From NCBI GenBank assembly GCA_958295725.1, contig CATQHA010000001.1, positions 28,816-92,815 on the forward strand: a stretch of DNA of 64,000 bases, given 5' to 3'. Under the pieces are notes generated by a model, which saw nothing but the letters and a program-made list of their open reading frames with translations, made no database searches and was not told where the DNA came from. Below, piece after piece: positions 19,344 to 29,764 of this stretch. Position 1 is the first letter of the stretch. Every line of letters starts with the position of its first letter. A program made the translations under genes and the position numbers. This DNA comes from an uncultured Alphaproteobacteria bacterium. GTDB lineage: Bacteria > Pseudomonadota > Alphaproteobacteria > UBA2966.

Positions 19344-21038
19344 GGCGGACGCATTTCCGGGTTGGCGCGCGGGTAGCGGTCGTCGCGGACCGTCTCGACG
19401 GCGCCCTCGATAGTCTCCCGCACGTCGCGGCTATGCCGGGCCGGGGCGGACGATGTCGAACCGCGCGTCGCCGTCGCGCTCCACCTGCGCGACGAGGCTG
19501 GTCTCCCAGGCGAGGTAATCCCGCATGGCCCGCTCGACGTCCGTGTCCCGGTCGTAGGCGCTCGGGTAGTGGTCGTCCGGTTCCTGCGCCATGTTCTCGA
19601 AGCCGCCGGTCAGCGGATAGCCGAGATCGCGCCACGCGAGGGTTCCTCCCGTCAGGACCTTGACCGGCGTGTCCGTCGCGGCCTCCGCTTCCCGGTGCCG
19701 CCAGCCGGGCCAGGGGTCCCGTCCTCCGATGCCAGAACGAGGAGGGAGGTCGCCCGGACCTTCGGCAGAGTGTCCGGGAGCCTGGCGCGCGTCGAGTACC
19801 ACGCGCCGGGAACGTGTCCGGCCGTGTAGGCGTGGGCTGTCGGACAGGTCGACCACGGCCGCGTCGCCGGCGTCGAGCGCGCGCCTCAGGCCCGCGGGCG
19901 AAATCTCCGCGGCTTCGATCTCGTCCAGGCCGGGGATCTCGGGGGAAATGGGCGCCGGCGACGAGGTCGCCGGACCCGAGCCCGTCCCGGAGAACCACCG
20001 TGTCCCGCCAGCCCATCTGCGACAGCCACGACGCGGTCATCGTGGCGCGAACGGCCGTATCGTCGATCAGCACGACCCCGCGCGCCCGGGTGGCCATGTA
20101 CGAATCCGTGCTCTGGACGAGCTGGCCGCCCGGCGCGTGACGCGAGCCGCGCAGGTGGCCTCCGCATACTCCTCCGGGTGGCGCACGTCGAGGAGATAGA
20201 GGGTGCGGGAGTCGGCCTCCCGGCGCCACTCCTCGAGCGTGTCGGGGCCGATACGGCTCACGCCGAATCGCGCGGCGACGTCGTCCGCCATGGCCCGCGC
20301 CCGCTCCGCTTCGCCGGCGCCGGGCTCGGGCGCGAGGCGCGTCGCTCCGCGCTCGAGCTCGAGGCCGGCGAGACGCCATCCCATGGTTCCGTTGCGCAGC
20401 GCCCTGACCGGGTTGGGGAGGCCGGCGTTGATCAGCGACTGGGCCCCGATGATGCTCCGCGTCCGCCCGGCGCAGTTGACGATGACCTGCGTTGCCGGGT
20501 TCGGGACGAGCGTGCGCGCCCGGTAGGCGAGTTCGGCCCCGGGCACGTTGATCGCGCCGGGAACGGTCATGTGCAGGTACTCGTCGAGGGGGCGCGAATC
20601 CAGCACGATCACGTCCTCGCTGGCGGCGCGCTTGGCGCACAGCTCTTCCGCGGTGATGTCGGGCGTTCCGTCGATATGCTCGACGAATTCGCCGAAGGCC
20701 TTGCTCGGCACCGACACGCCGCTGAACAGCTCGTAGCCGGCGTCGCTCCAGCCCTGCACGCCGCCTTCCAGCACGGCCACGTCGGAGTACCCGAACCCTT
20801 CCAGCCTGTCCGCCGCCCGGTCGGCGAGTCCTTCGCCCGCGTCCGTGAGCACGATGCGCGTGCCGCGGCGCGGAACGAGGTCGCGAATACGCAATTCGAG
20901 ATGGCTCAGCGGCAGGCAGCTCGAGAAGAAGAGATGGGCGCGACCGAAGCCGCCTTGCTCGCGCGCGTCCAGAAGCGCGAGTTCTCCGCCGTCGTTGATC
21001 AGTGCCTTGAGGCTGGGCGCGCTTATGCTCCGGGGCAT
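19340..21038 (-). pseudogene. Multi-domain rhodanese (sulfurtransferase) protein, several frameshifts
   Basis: About 565 residues with four tandem rhodanese-like modules. The intact frame from 21038 covers module 1 (ALLDAREQGGFGRAHLFF) and module 2, whose active-site loop NCAGRTRS contains the catalytic Cys. The following modules are spread over other frames: YAEGHLRGSRHAPGGQLVQ and VVLIDDTAVRATM, then AVVDLSDSPAYTAGHVPGAWY, LVLASEDGT and the C-terminal part ending RYPRANPEMRPP. Correcting the shifts puts the stop at 19340, overlapping the next gene by ATGA, which supports the reconstruction. Only module 2 has an obvious Cys. Shifts lie near 20150, 19945, 19842, 19700 and 19440. Confidence 0.8.
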
Positions 21039-21060
21039 GGTCCGGCGTCCGTCCGGGCCG

Positions 21061-21669
21061 CTACGCCGTCGCTCCGGACCCGCCGCCGTAGCGGTCGGCC
21101 GTGCCGGCTTCCAGATCGAAGCCGAGCCGGTCGGGAATGGCGTCCAGCGACTTCCCGTACATGTGGAGATGGAGGGTCGGCGTGTCGCCCGTGACCGCGA
21201 TGCTGTGGATGTCGTCCGGCATCAACGCCACGCCCACGCCCGGCCTCACCACGGTCTCGTCCGTCTGCTTCAGGGTTGCCTTGCCGGGGTCGGCGCCGTC
21301 GTCCGTGCGCTCGTAGAACCGGTTGACCTCCTCGCCTTCGACCGCCGCGACGATGGCCCATGTCGTGTGGTTGTGCGGGTTGGTGAGCTTTCCGGGCCTG
21401 ATGGAGTTCATGTACAGCGCGAAGCGCTTGTCGGCGTCCTCCGACAGGAGGTAGCGGATATTGGAGGTATCGCCTTCCGGCGGCGGGAAATCGCTCTTGG
21501 GAAAGAGCTCCTTCCGCGCGGCGAGCTTGTAGAGCTCCTCGCGCATGTCGTTCAACGCGTCGCGCGTGACGCCGCGCGTTCTCTCGATCTCACGCACGCG
21601 CGCCAGCATGTCGGCGACCGCGGCGGCGCGTCGGTCCGCGATCGAGGCGTTCGGCTCGGTGACGGTCAT
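21061..21669 (-). CDS. Cysteine dioxygenase-like cupin protein
   Basis: A 202-residue protein, start MTVTEPNASIADRR at 21669 preceded by a GGGGAGCGG site. The cupin metal site is visible in PHNHTTWAIVAAVEGEEVNRFYE (His-x-His ... Glu) and in the later His of PTLHLHMYG. It would be an Fe(II) thiol dioxygenase or related oxidoreductase acting on a small thiol. It lies 22 bases upstream of the multi-rhodanese gene in the same orientation, an association common in sulfur-amino-acid oxidation, where the dioxygenase and sulfurtransferase act in sequence. Confidence 0.85.
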   Translation of the reverse strand: MTVTEPNASIADRRAAAVADMLARVREIERTRGVTRDALNDMREELYKLAARKELFPKSDFPPPEGDTSNIRYLLSEDADKRFALYMNSIRPGKLTNPHNHTTWAIVAAVEGEEVNRFYERTDDGADPGKATLKQTDETVVRPGVGVALMPDDIHSIAVTGDTPTLHLHMYGKSLDAIPDRLGFDLEAGTADRYGGGSGATA

Positions 21670-22395
21670 GGCCCGCTCCCCGGAAAGGATCGTCGTTCGG
21701 CTCACTATATCGCCATGTCCGGGCCCGCGCAGCACCGTTCGGCCGTGCGATGAGGTCGTATCCGCATGACGGCTGGAGGCGGCCGCCACGGTGGCCGTCG
21801 TCGCCTTTTCCGGCGCGGGCGTCTGGCCGCGGCGGTGGCGGCATTACCGCGCATGGCGATGTCTCTGTTCCCGTTCGAGGAACAACATAGGAATTTCCTC
21901 GGCGCGAGTCAACAGGAAAATTCCATTATAGAGAAAATTTTTCCAATCGCATGAGTGTGGACGCCGGTCGCATGTCCATGCCGCGTGTCTATGCGGATCC
22001 TCTTCCCGATAATGCCTTCGATATACCATATATTGATTTAAGTGGCCATATACTACAATATATTGTGTTTTTGGCCGGAATGTCACATGCGGCCCGACGG
22101 TGTGCGGATTGTGCGATTCCGATCCGGCGTCGCGCCGTGTTGTCGATACTCCTCCCCCCTTGGTGGGGGAAGGTCGGGAAGGTGGACCGCGACCTCGCGG
22201 CGCGCGGGGCTCGTGCCCCGACGGTGTGCGGATTGTGCGAATCGCCACGCCGGGACGGCGCCCCGCGCGACACGGCGCGGCGGGCCGATGACCCGCATGG
22301 GGGGCCTTCTCCGAACCGGGTCGTGTCGACAGGCGTTGAAGCGTCGGCGCGAATCGTGTGTAAAAAGGGCGTGCGGAGCGCGGGGAGGGACCTGG
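21670..22395. other. Long intergenic region with AT-rich stretch and repeats
   Basis: No gene is convincing here. About 21880-22080 is strikingly AT-rich for this replicon and contains the perfect 12-base palindrome ACAATATATTGT at 22055-22066 within ATACCATATATTGATTTAAG-like sequence. Two 24-base direct repeats (core GACGGTGTGCGGATTGTGCG) lie at 22093-22116 and 22217-22240. Between them is a CTCCCCCC...GGGGGAAGGTCGGGAAGG hairpin (22147-22190). Confidence 0.5.
22093..22240. repeat. 24-bp direct repeats flanking a hairpin repeat
   Basis: Identical 24-base copies begin at 22093 and 22217, spaced 124 bases apart, with a copy of the dispersed CTCCCCC/GGGGGAG hairpin between them. The arrangement could be a small non-autonomous element or a duplicated regulatory module. 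There is no transposase sequence. Confidence 0.55.
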
Positions 22396-22764
22396 ATGCC
22401 GATCGTGCGCGTGGATATCCCGGAGGGGTATACGGATGCCCACAAGGAACGGCTGCGGCGGGGGATCAGGCGGGCGGTCGACGAGGCGCTGGCTCCCGCC
22501 CGGGAGGAGAGGTTTCCCGCGACCGGGAAATGGGTCTACGTCTCCGTTCGCGAGGCCTTCGGCGAGATCGGGGACGGACTGCCCACGGTGACCGTCGACA
22601 TCGCGCCCGGCCTGCCCCAGGCGCGGAAGGACCTGTGCGCCGGACTGATTCGCGACGTGTTCGAAACCTACATGAATACCCGGGACGTTTACGTCCTGCT
22701 GAGGACGACGGAGGCCGCGGACCACCTTACCGGGGCCGACGCTCCGCCCGAACGGCGGCCGTGA
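22396..22764 (+). CDS. Tautomerase family protein (4-oxalocrotonate tautomerase-like)
   Basis: A 122-residue protein beginning M-P-I-V-R-V-D-I-P-E-G-Y; after Met removal the N-terminal Pro would be the catalytic base, the defining feature of the tautomerase superfamily. The start is set by this Met-Pro and by GGGGAGGGA 8-9 bases upstream; the open frame continues upstream but has no family similarity. The length suggests a fused two-unit or MIF-like variant. It probably ketonises enol products of ring or acid catabolism, and an amidohydrolase gene follows 56 bases downstream. Confidence 0.82.
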   Translation: MPIVRVDIPEGYTDAHKERLRRGIRRAVDEALAPAREERFPATGKWVYVSVREAFGEIGDGLPTVTVDIAPGLPQARKDLCAGLIRDVFETYMNTRDVYVLLRTTEAADHLTGADAPPERRP

Positions 22765-22820
22765 CCGCCCGGACCCGGGAATCCCGATGCCCACCGCGCC
22801 ACCCCGAACGGAACGCCGTC

Positions 22821-23735
22821 ATGTCTGAAATGTCCGACCTGGAGATCGTCGATGCGCATCATCACTTCTGGGACCTCGACGCCCTCCACTATCCGTGGCT
22901 GACGGATCGACCGTTGGCGAGCTTTCCGTTCGGCGACTACGACGTCCTGCGGCGCGACTATCTGCCCGAGGACTACTGGCGGGACGCGGGAGGGCACAAC
23001 GTCGTCAAGACGGTCCATGTCGAGGCGGAGCGGCACGTCGGCGACCCGCTGGACGAGACGAACTGGCTGACGCGCCTTCGTGATAAGGCCGGCGTGCCGA
23101 GCGCGATCGTGGCGTGGGCGCCGCTGGCCCACCCCGAGACCGGAGAGATACTCGCCCGGCAGGCCGAAAATCCCCTGGTCAAGGGTATTCGGACCAAGCC
23201 CAGGGTTTCCGGTTCGCCGGGCGAATCGATCGCGGGGGAACCGGGCACCATGCAGGACGACGCATGGCTCGGCGATCTGGCCCTGTTCCCGAAATACGGG
23301 CTGTCCTGGGACATGCGGGTGCCGTACTGGCATCTCGAGGAAGCCGCCGAGGTCGCCCGCGCGCTGCCCGACGTCCGCGCCGTCCTCAATCACGCGGGTC
23401 TTCCGTGGGACCGCGGGGAGGAGGGCCTGAAACGCTGGCGGCGGGGGATGGAAGCCGTCGCCGCGTGCCCGAACGTCACGACCAAGATTTCCTTCCTGCT
23501 GGTGCCGGGAAGCGCCTGGAGCGACGACGGGAACGCGCGCGTCATCCGCGAGACCATCGAGGTCTTCGGCGTCGACCGCTGCATGTTCGCCAGCAATTAC
23601 CCCGTCGACCGGATGGGAGCGTCGTTCGACGCCATCTACTCGCTGTTCAAGCGGACGACGGCCGACCTTCCCGTCGAGGACCGGCGCAAGCTGTTCGCCG
23701 GGAACGCCACGCGGATCTATCGGATCGACGCCTGA
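22821..23735 (+). CDS. Amidohydrolase 2 family protein
   Basis: A 304-residue TIM-barrel hydrolase, start at MSEMSDLEIVDAHHHFWDLD. The metal-binding HxH lies in DAHHHFW; other family residues are in KTVHVEAERH, RAVLNHAGLPWDRG and FASNYPVDRMGASFDAIYSLF, which contains the catalytic-site Asn-Tyr-Pro-Val-Asp loop. Relatives hydrolyse lactones or decarboxylate small acids such as 2-pyrone-4,6-dicarboxylate. Pairing with a tautomerase suggests degradation of a cyclic or enol acid. Confidence 0.9.
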   Translation: MSEMSDLEIVDAHHHFWDLDALHYPWLTDRPLASFPFGDYDVLRRDYLPEDYWRDAGGHNVVKTVHVEAERHVGDPLDETNWLTRLRDKAGVPSAIVAWAPLAHPETGEILARQAENPLVKGIRTKPRVSGSPGESIAGEPGTMQDDAWLGDLALFPKYGLSWDMRVPYWHLEEAAEVARALPDVRAVLNHAGLPWDRGEEGLKRWRRGMEAVAACPNVTTKISFLLVPGSAWSDDGNARVIRETIEVFGVDRCMFASNYPVDRMGASFDAIYSLFKRTTADLPVEDRRKLFAGNATRIYRIDA

Positions 23736-23825
23736 AACGACCCGGACGCCGGGAAAGGGGTGGCGTAACCCGGCGAGGTAATGGGAGGGCGCCGTGACCG
23801 AACCGCAAGTCATCCCGACGACAGC

Positions 23826-23842
23826 TGTCCTGGTTCAGGACA
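23826..23842. repeat. Dispersed palindrome TGTCCTGGTTCAGGACA
   Basis: A perfect palindrome (7-base arms, GTT centre) directly upstream of the SUF promoter. An identical copy occurs at 52298 at the end of a decayed transposase gene, with relatives at 17750 and 40497-40556. Its position just before the -35 box could bring it into SUF regulation, or it may be only an IS remnant. Confidence 0.55.
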
Positions 23843-23850
23843 CATAATAC

Positions 23851-23879
23851 TTGACAAATTCACTCCGCTTTCCTATGTA
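23851..23879 (+). promoter_or_regulatory. Sigma70-type promoter of the SUF operon
   Basis: TTGACA at 23851-23856 and TATGTA at 23874-23879 are separated by exactly 17 bases, 48 bases before the rrf2 start codon. This is the clearest promoter in the window. The first gene encodes an Rrf2 regulator, which in other bacteria represses its own SUF promoter depending on its Fe-S cluster; no certain operator sequence was identified. Confidence 0.75.
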
Positions 23880-23926
23880 CCCGTTGGAACCCTTGGGAAA
23901 CGATCATCCGGCACCGGACGCCCGCC

Positions 23927-24402
23927 ATGTTGAGACTCGGTCGTATGACAGATTACGCCGTGATGGTGATGGGCCACATGGCCCACCACCACGGTGAGTT
24001 GCGGACGACGTCGGACGTCGTTCTGTCCACCGGTCTACCGGCGCCGACCGTCAGCAAGCTGCTTCATCGCCTGGCGGAGCTGGAACTGCTCACGGCCGTT
24101 CGCGGCCGGAACGGCGGCTACAGGATGGACCGTCCCGCGACGGACATCTCCGTCGCCGAGATCATCTCCGGATTCGAGGGGCCCGTCGCCCTGACCGATT
24201 GCCTGCCCGCGGGGGGCGGGCTCTGCGATTTCGAGGACCGCTGCCGGGTGGGCGGCCGCTGGGTCGTCGTGGCCGAGGCCGTTCAGCGGGTTCTCGACGA
24301 CCTGACCCTGGCGGACATGCTCGTCCACGCGCCGCGCGGCGCTGGCGGATCGGCCGGGACGGGCGACCGGGTTCCGGTATCCGGGCCCATGGAGATCGGA
24401 CC

Positions 24403-24406
<4 letters not shown>
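23927..24406 (+). CDS. Rrf2 family transcriptional regulator (SUF regulator)
   Basis: A 159-residue winged-helix regulator: [21 protein letters not shown], recognition-helix region [19 protein letters not shown] and wing [12 protein letters not shown]. Three cysteines in [16 protein letters not shown] match the Fe-S cluster ligands of IscR/SufR-type Rrf2 proteins. It is the first gene of the SUF operon and its TGA overlaps the sufB ATG (ATGA), so it most likely senses Fe-S status and controls the operon through the promoter just upstream. Confidence 0.93.
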
Positions 24407-25863
<1,457 letters not shown>

Positions 25864-25897
25864 GCCGCGCGATCCCCCGCACGGAACGGAAGAAGGA

Positions 25898-26650
25898 ATG
25901 CTGGAGATCCGAGACCTGCATGTCCGCGTGGACGAGCGGGAGGTCCTGAAGGGGATCGATCTGACCATCGCGCGCGGCGAAGTCCATGCCGTGATGGGTC
26001 CGAACGGTTCCGGGAAGAGTACGCTCGCCTATGCGCTGGCCGGACGGGACGGGTACGAGGTGACCGGAGGGACCGTCCGGTACCGGGGCGCCGACCTGCT
26101 GGCCCTCTCCATCGAGGAGCGCGCGCGCGAAGGGCTCTTTCTCGCCTTCCAGTACCCGGTCGAGATCCCGGGGGTCGCGGGCACGACGTTCCTGCGCGCG
26201 GCCGTGAACGCGCGGCGCAGGCACCGGGGCGAACGGGAGCTCGACGCCATGCAGTTCGTGAAGTTCGTGCGGGAAAAGCAGGCCGAGCTGAATATCCCGG
26301 ACGACATGCTGAAGCGCCCGGTGAACGTCGGATTCTCCGGCGGCGAGAAGAAGCGGAACGAGGTCTTCCAGATGGCGCTGCTCGAGCCGACGTTCGCGGT
26401 GCTCGACGAGACCGATTCGGGCCTCGACATCGACGCCTTGAAGATGGTCGCCAACGGCGTCAACGCCTTGCGGGAACCGGCCCGGTCGATGCTGGTGATC
26501 ACGCATTACCAGCGCCTTCTCGACTACATCGTGCCCGACCGCGTTCATGTCCTCGCCCATGGCCGGATCGTCAAATCCGGGGGCAGGGAACTGGCGCTGG
26601 AGTTGGAGAGGGAAGGGTACGGCGCGCTGACGGCCGCCGAGGCCGCCTGA
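25898..26650 (+). CDS. sufC: Fe-S cluster assembly ATPase SufC
   Basis: A 250-residue ABC-type ATPase of the SufBCD scaffold: Walker A GPNGSGKS, Q-loop FLAFQYPVEIPGV, signature GFSGGEKKR, Walker B FAVLDETDSGLD and switch His in VITHYQRLLDYI. A GGAAGAAGGA ribosome site precedes ATG 25898. Normal length; ATP hydrolysis would reshape the SufBD scaffold during cluster building. Confidence 0.97.
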   Translation: MLEIRDLHVRVDEREVLKGIDLTIARGEVHAVMGPNGSGKSTLAYALAGRDGYEVTGGTVRYRGADLLALSIEERAREGLFLAFQYPVEIPGVAGTTFLRAAVNARRRHRGERELDAMQFVKFVREKQAELNIPDDMLKRPVNVGFSGGEKKRNEVFQMALLEPTFAVLDETDSGLDIDALKMVANGVNALREPARSMLVITHYQRLLDYIVPDRVHVLAHGRIVKSGGRELALELEREGYGALTAAEAA

Positions 26651-26674
26651 AGCCGGGGAACGGGAGACCGGGAC

Positions 26675-28021
26675 ATGTCGCGCCGGATCGTAGCCGAGTT
26701 CCCGTTCGTCGAGCGTTTCGACGAGGTGGCCGCGGGACTGCCCGGTGCCGGGCTCGACTGGCTCGACGCGCTGCGCCGCGACTCCCTGGACGCTTTCAAC
26801 CGGGTCGCCCTGCCGTCGACGCGCGTCGAGGCCTGGAAGTACACCAACCTCAAGGACCTCGCGAAAACGCCCTTCGACATCGCAGCGTCGCCGGAAGGGG
26901 ACCCGCCGTTCGATCTCGATGGCATCCACGCGGGCGGATCGGGCGCCGGGCGCCGGCTGGTGTTCGTGAACGGCCGGTTCGACGCCGGCCGGTCCCGCAC
27001 GGGGCCGCCGTCCGAGGGTCTTGCCGTGCTGAGCTTGGGCGAGGCGCTGCGGAGCCGGGCGCGGATCGTGCGCCCGCACATCGAACGCCTGTCCTCGTTG
27101 GAGGACGAGGCGCTTCTGGCCCTCAACACGGCGTTCATGATGGACGGTTGCGTGATCGTCGCAGGTGACGGCGTGACGATCGACCTGCCGGTCGAAACGG
27201 TCTTCGTGAACGATGCGCGATCGCCGACCAGCGTCCATCCACGGAATCTCGTCGTCGCCGGAGCCGGCAGCCGGATCGCCTTGACCGAGACGCACGTCGG
27301 CGCCGGGCCGTCGGAGTACTGGTCCAACCCGGTGACGGAGATCGTCGTCGCCGCGTCCGCGTCCGTCGTTCACCGGAAGATCCAGCGCGAGTCCCGGCGC
27401 GCCTATCACCTGGCGAACACCCGCGTGACGTTGGCGGAACGGGGGACGTACCGCGCTTTTCTGATGTCGGTGGGGGCCGGGCTCTCCCGGTGCGAGATCG
27501 ACGCCACGCTGGAGGGCGAAGGCGCCGATTGTCGGCTCGACGGGGCCTATCTCGCGCGGGACCGCCAGCACACCGATATCACGACCCGGGTCACCCACGC
27601 CGGGTCCGGGGGCAGTAGCCGGCAGGCGTTCAGGGGTGTGCTCGACGGCCGGAGCCGCGGGGTGTTCCAGGGGCGGGTCTCGGTCCGTCCGGACGCCCAG
27701 CGCACCGACGGCCATCAGCTCAACAAGACCCTTCTCCTCTCGAACGACGCGGAGATCGACACGAAGCCGGAACTGGAGATCTACGCCGACGACGTGAAGT
27801 GCAGCCACGGCGCCACGGCCGGTCATCTGGACGAACTCGAGCTGCTTTACCTTCGCTCGCGCGGCCTCGGCGCCGAGGAGGCGCGCCGGGTGCTGATCAG
27901 GGCTTTCGTGGCCGAAGCCGTGGAGTCGGTCGAGGACGGACCGTTCCGGGACCGTCTCGACGCCGAGATCGACGACTGGCTGTCGCGCGAGCCGCCGGCC
28001 GACGCGGAGGCGGGCGCATGA
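26675..28021 (+). CDS. sufD: Fe-S cluster assembly protein SufD
   Basis: A 448-residue partner of SufB. Recognisable features are VEAWKYTNLKDLAK near residue 50, the TDITTRVTHAGSGGSSRQAFRGVLDG region, HQLNKTLLLSNDAEIDTKPELEIYADDVKCSHGATAGHLD segment containing the conserved His of CSHGATAG, and the C-terminal LIRAFVAEAVE helix. The stop overlaps the start of sufS by 4 bases (ATGA). Confidence 0.96.
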   Translation: MSRRIVAEFPFVERFDEVAAGLPGAGLDWLDALRRDSLDAFNRVALPSTRVEAWKYTNLKDLAKTPFDIAASPEGDPPFDLDGIHAGGSGAGRRLVFVNGRFDAGRSRTGPPSEGLAVLSLGEALRSRARIVRPHIERLSSLEDEALLALNTAFMMDGCVIVAGDGVTIDLPVETVFVNDARSPTSVHPRNLVVAGAGSRIALTETHVGAGPSEYWSNPVTEIVVAASASVVHRKIQRESRRAYHLANTRVTLAERGTYRAFLMSVGAGLSRCEIDATLEGEGADCRLDGAYLARDRQHTDITTRVTHAGSGGSSRQAFRGVLDGRSRGVFQGRVSVRPDAQRTDGHQLNKTLLLSNDAEIDTKPELEIYADDVKCSHGATAGHLDELELLYLRSRGLGAEEARRVLIRAFVAEAVESVEDGPFRDRLDAEIDDWLSREPPADAEAGA

Positions 28022-29293
28022 ACCCGGCGGTCGCGGAGGTGGCGTGGCGCGGCGCCGACCGCGCGAGTCCGCCGGCATACGATGTCGACAGGGTGCGGGC
28101 GGACTTTCCCATCCTGTCGCGGGAGGTGCACGGGAAGCCGCTGATCTTCCTCGACAGCGGCGCCAGCGCCCAGAAACCGCGCGCCGTGATCGACGCCGTC
28201 TCCGCCGTCTACGAGGGGGAATACGCCAACATCCACCGGGGTGTGCATTACCTGAGCGCGCGGGCGACGGAGCTCCACGACGAGGCCCGCGAGAAGGTCC
28301 GGGCGTACCTCAACGCGGCGGAAACCCGCGAGATCGTGTTCACCAGGAACGCGACCGAGGCGATCAACCTCGTGGCCAGCAGCTTCGCGGCGCGACGCCT
28401 TCGGGAGGGAGACGAGATCCTGCTGACCGAGCTCGAGCACCACGCCAATATCGTGCCCTGGCAGCTCGCGGCCGAACGCGCGGGCGCCGCGGTCAGGGCC
28501 GCACCGGTGGACGACGACGGCCTCGTCGATCTCGAGGCTTTCGAGGCGATGCTCACCCCCGCGCACGAGGATGGTGGCGTTCACGCATATCTCCAACGTG
28601 CTGGGAGTGGTCACGCCGGCCAGGGAGATGACCCGGCTCGCGCGCGAAAAGGGCATCCCCGTTCTCATCGACGGGGCGCAGAGCGCGGTGCATCTCGACG
28701 TCGACGTCCGGGATCTGGGCTGCGATTTCTTCGCTTTCACCGGTCACAAGCTCTACGGCCCGTCCGGCATCGGCGTGCTCTACGGGAAGGCGGAACACCT
28801 GGAGGCCATGCCGCCCTACCAGGGCGGCGGCGACATGATCGAGTACGTCACCTTCGAGAAGACGACGTTCGCCGCGCCGCCCGAACGATTCGAGGCGGGA
28901 ACGCCGAACATCTCGGGCGCGATCGGGCTCGGGGCGGCCATTGATTACGTCAACGCGCTCGGGCGCGACGCCGTGGCGGCCCACGAACGCGACCTGCTCC
29001 GGTACGCCACCGCGCGGCTGTCGGACGCGCCCGGTGTCCGGCTCTTCGGCGCCAGGGGCGAGAAGGCCGGCATCGTCTCTTTCCTGCAGGACGACGTGCA
29101 TCCGCACGACGTGGGCACGATCCTGGACCGGGACGGCATCGCGGTCCGCGTCGGCCACCATTGCGCGCAGCCGCTGATGGACCGCTTCGGCATATCCGGC
29201 ACCGTGCGCGCCTCGATCGGTCTCTACAACACGCGCGAGGAAATCGACCGGCTCGTGGACTCGCTCCACCATGTGAAGGAGATTTTCGGCTGA
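28018..29293 (+). pseudogene. sufS: Cysteine desulfurase SufS (one-base frameshift)
   Basis: A PLP enzyme of about 424 residues that would remove sulfur from cysteine for the SUF pathway. The first frame carries MNPAVAEVAWRG to FLDSGASAQKPRAVIDAV, NIHRGVHYLSARATE and LTELEHHANIVPWQ. The second carries MVAFTHISNVLGVVTP, the PLP Lys in FFAFTGHKLYGPSG and the catalytic Cys in VRVGHHCAQPLM. The join is the C5 run 28556-28560: adding one C gives LTPRTRMVAFTHIS. All catalytic residues are intact and the rest of the operon is undamaged, so an assembly error is the likeliest cause. Confidence 0.93.
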
Positions 29294-29757
29294 TGCTGGA
29301 CGATCTCAGGGAACTCTATCAGGAAGTCATCCTCGACCATGGACGGAACCCGCGGAACTACGGGAAGCCGGACGAGGCGAGCCATCGCGCCGACGGACAC
29401 AATCCGTTGTGCGGCGACCGCATCTCCGTCTATCTCGATGTCGACGGGGAGGGCGTGGTGCGGAACGCGGCGTTCGACGGACGCGGCTGCGCCATCTCCC
29501 AGGCCTCCGCGTCGCTGATGACGGAGATCGTCCCGGGCAAGACGCTGGCGCAGGTCGGCGCGTTGTTCCGGAACTTCCACGGGATGTGCACGTCCGATGC
29601 CGGCGCGGAGACGGACGAGCGCCTCGCCGACGAGATGGACCGCCTCCGGGTGCTGTCCGGGGTGCGCCAGTACCCGATCCGGGTGAAGTGCGCGACGCTC
29701 GCCTGGCACACGATGAACGCGGCGCTCCAGGGCGAAGCCGAAGTGACGACCGAATAG
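29293..29757 (+). CDS. sufU: SUF system NifU-like sulfur-transfer protein SufU
   Basis: A 154-residue protein whose ATG shares one base with the sufS stop (TGATG). The zinc/sulfur-acceptor cysteines occur in HNPLCGDRIS, DGRGCAISQASASLM and IRVKCATLAWHT. The roughly 18-residue insertion before the last Cys (DAGAETDERLADEMDRL) is typical of SufU rather than IscU. It would accept persulfide from SufS and pass it to SufB. Confidence 0.95.
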   Translation: MLDDLRELYQEVILDHGRNPRNYGKPDEASHRADGHNPLCGDRISVYLDVDGEGVVRNAAFDGRGCAISQASASLMTEIVPGKTLAQVGALFRNFHGMCTSDAGAETDERLADEMDRLRVLSGVRQYPIRVKCATLAWHTMNAALQGEAEVTTE

Positions 29758-29764
29758 GCACGCG

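Noticed and set aside
22042..22395. Upstream extension of the tautomerase reading frame
   Set aside because: The catalytic Pro must be N-terminal, and a good ribosome site marks ATG 22396; the upstream part covers repeats.
23840..23900. Rrf2/IscR operator near the SUF promoter
   Set aside because: No sequence matching a type 1 IscR or SufR palindrome could be made out; only the promoter boxes are clear.
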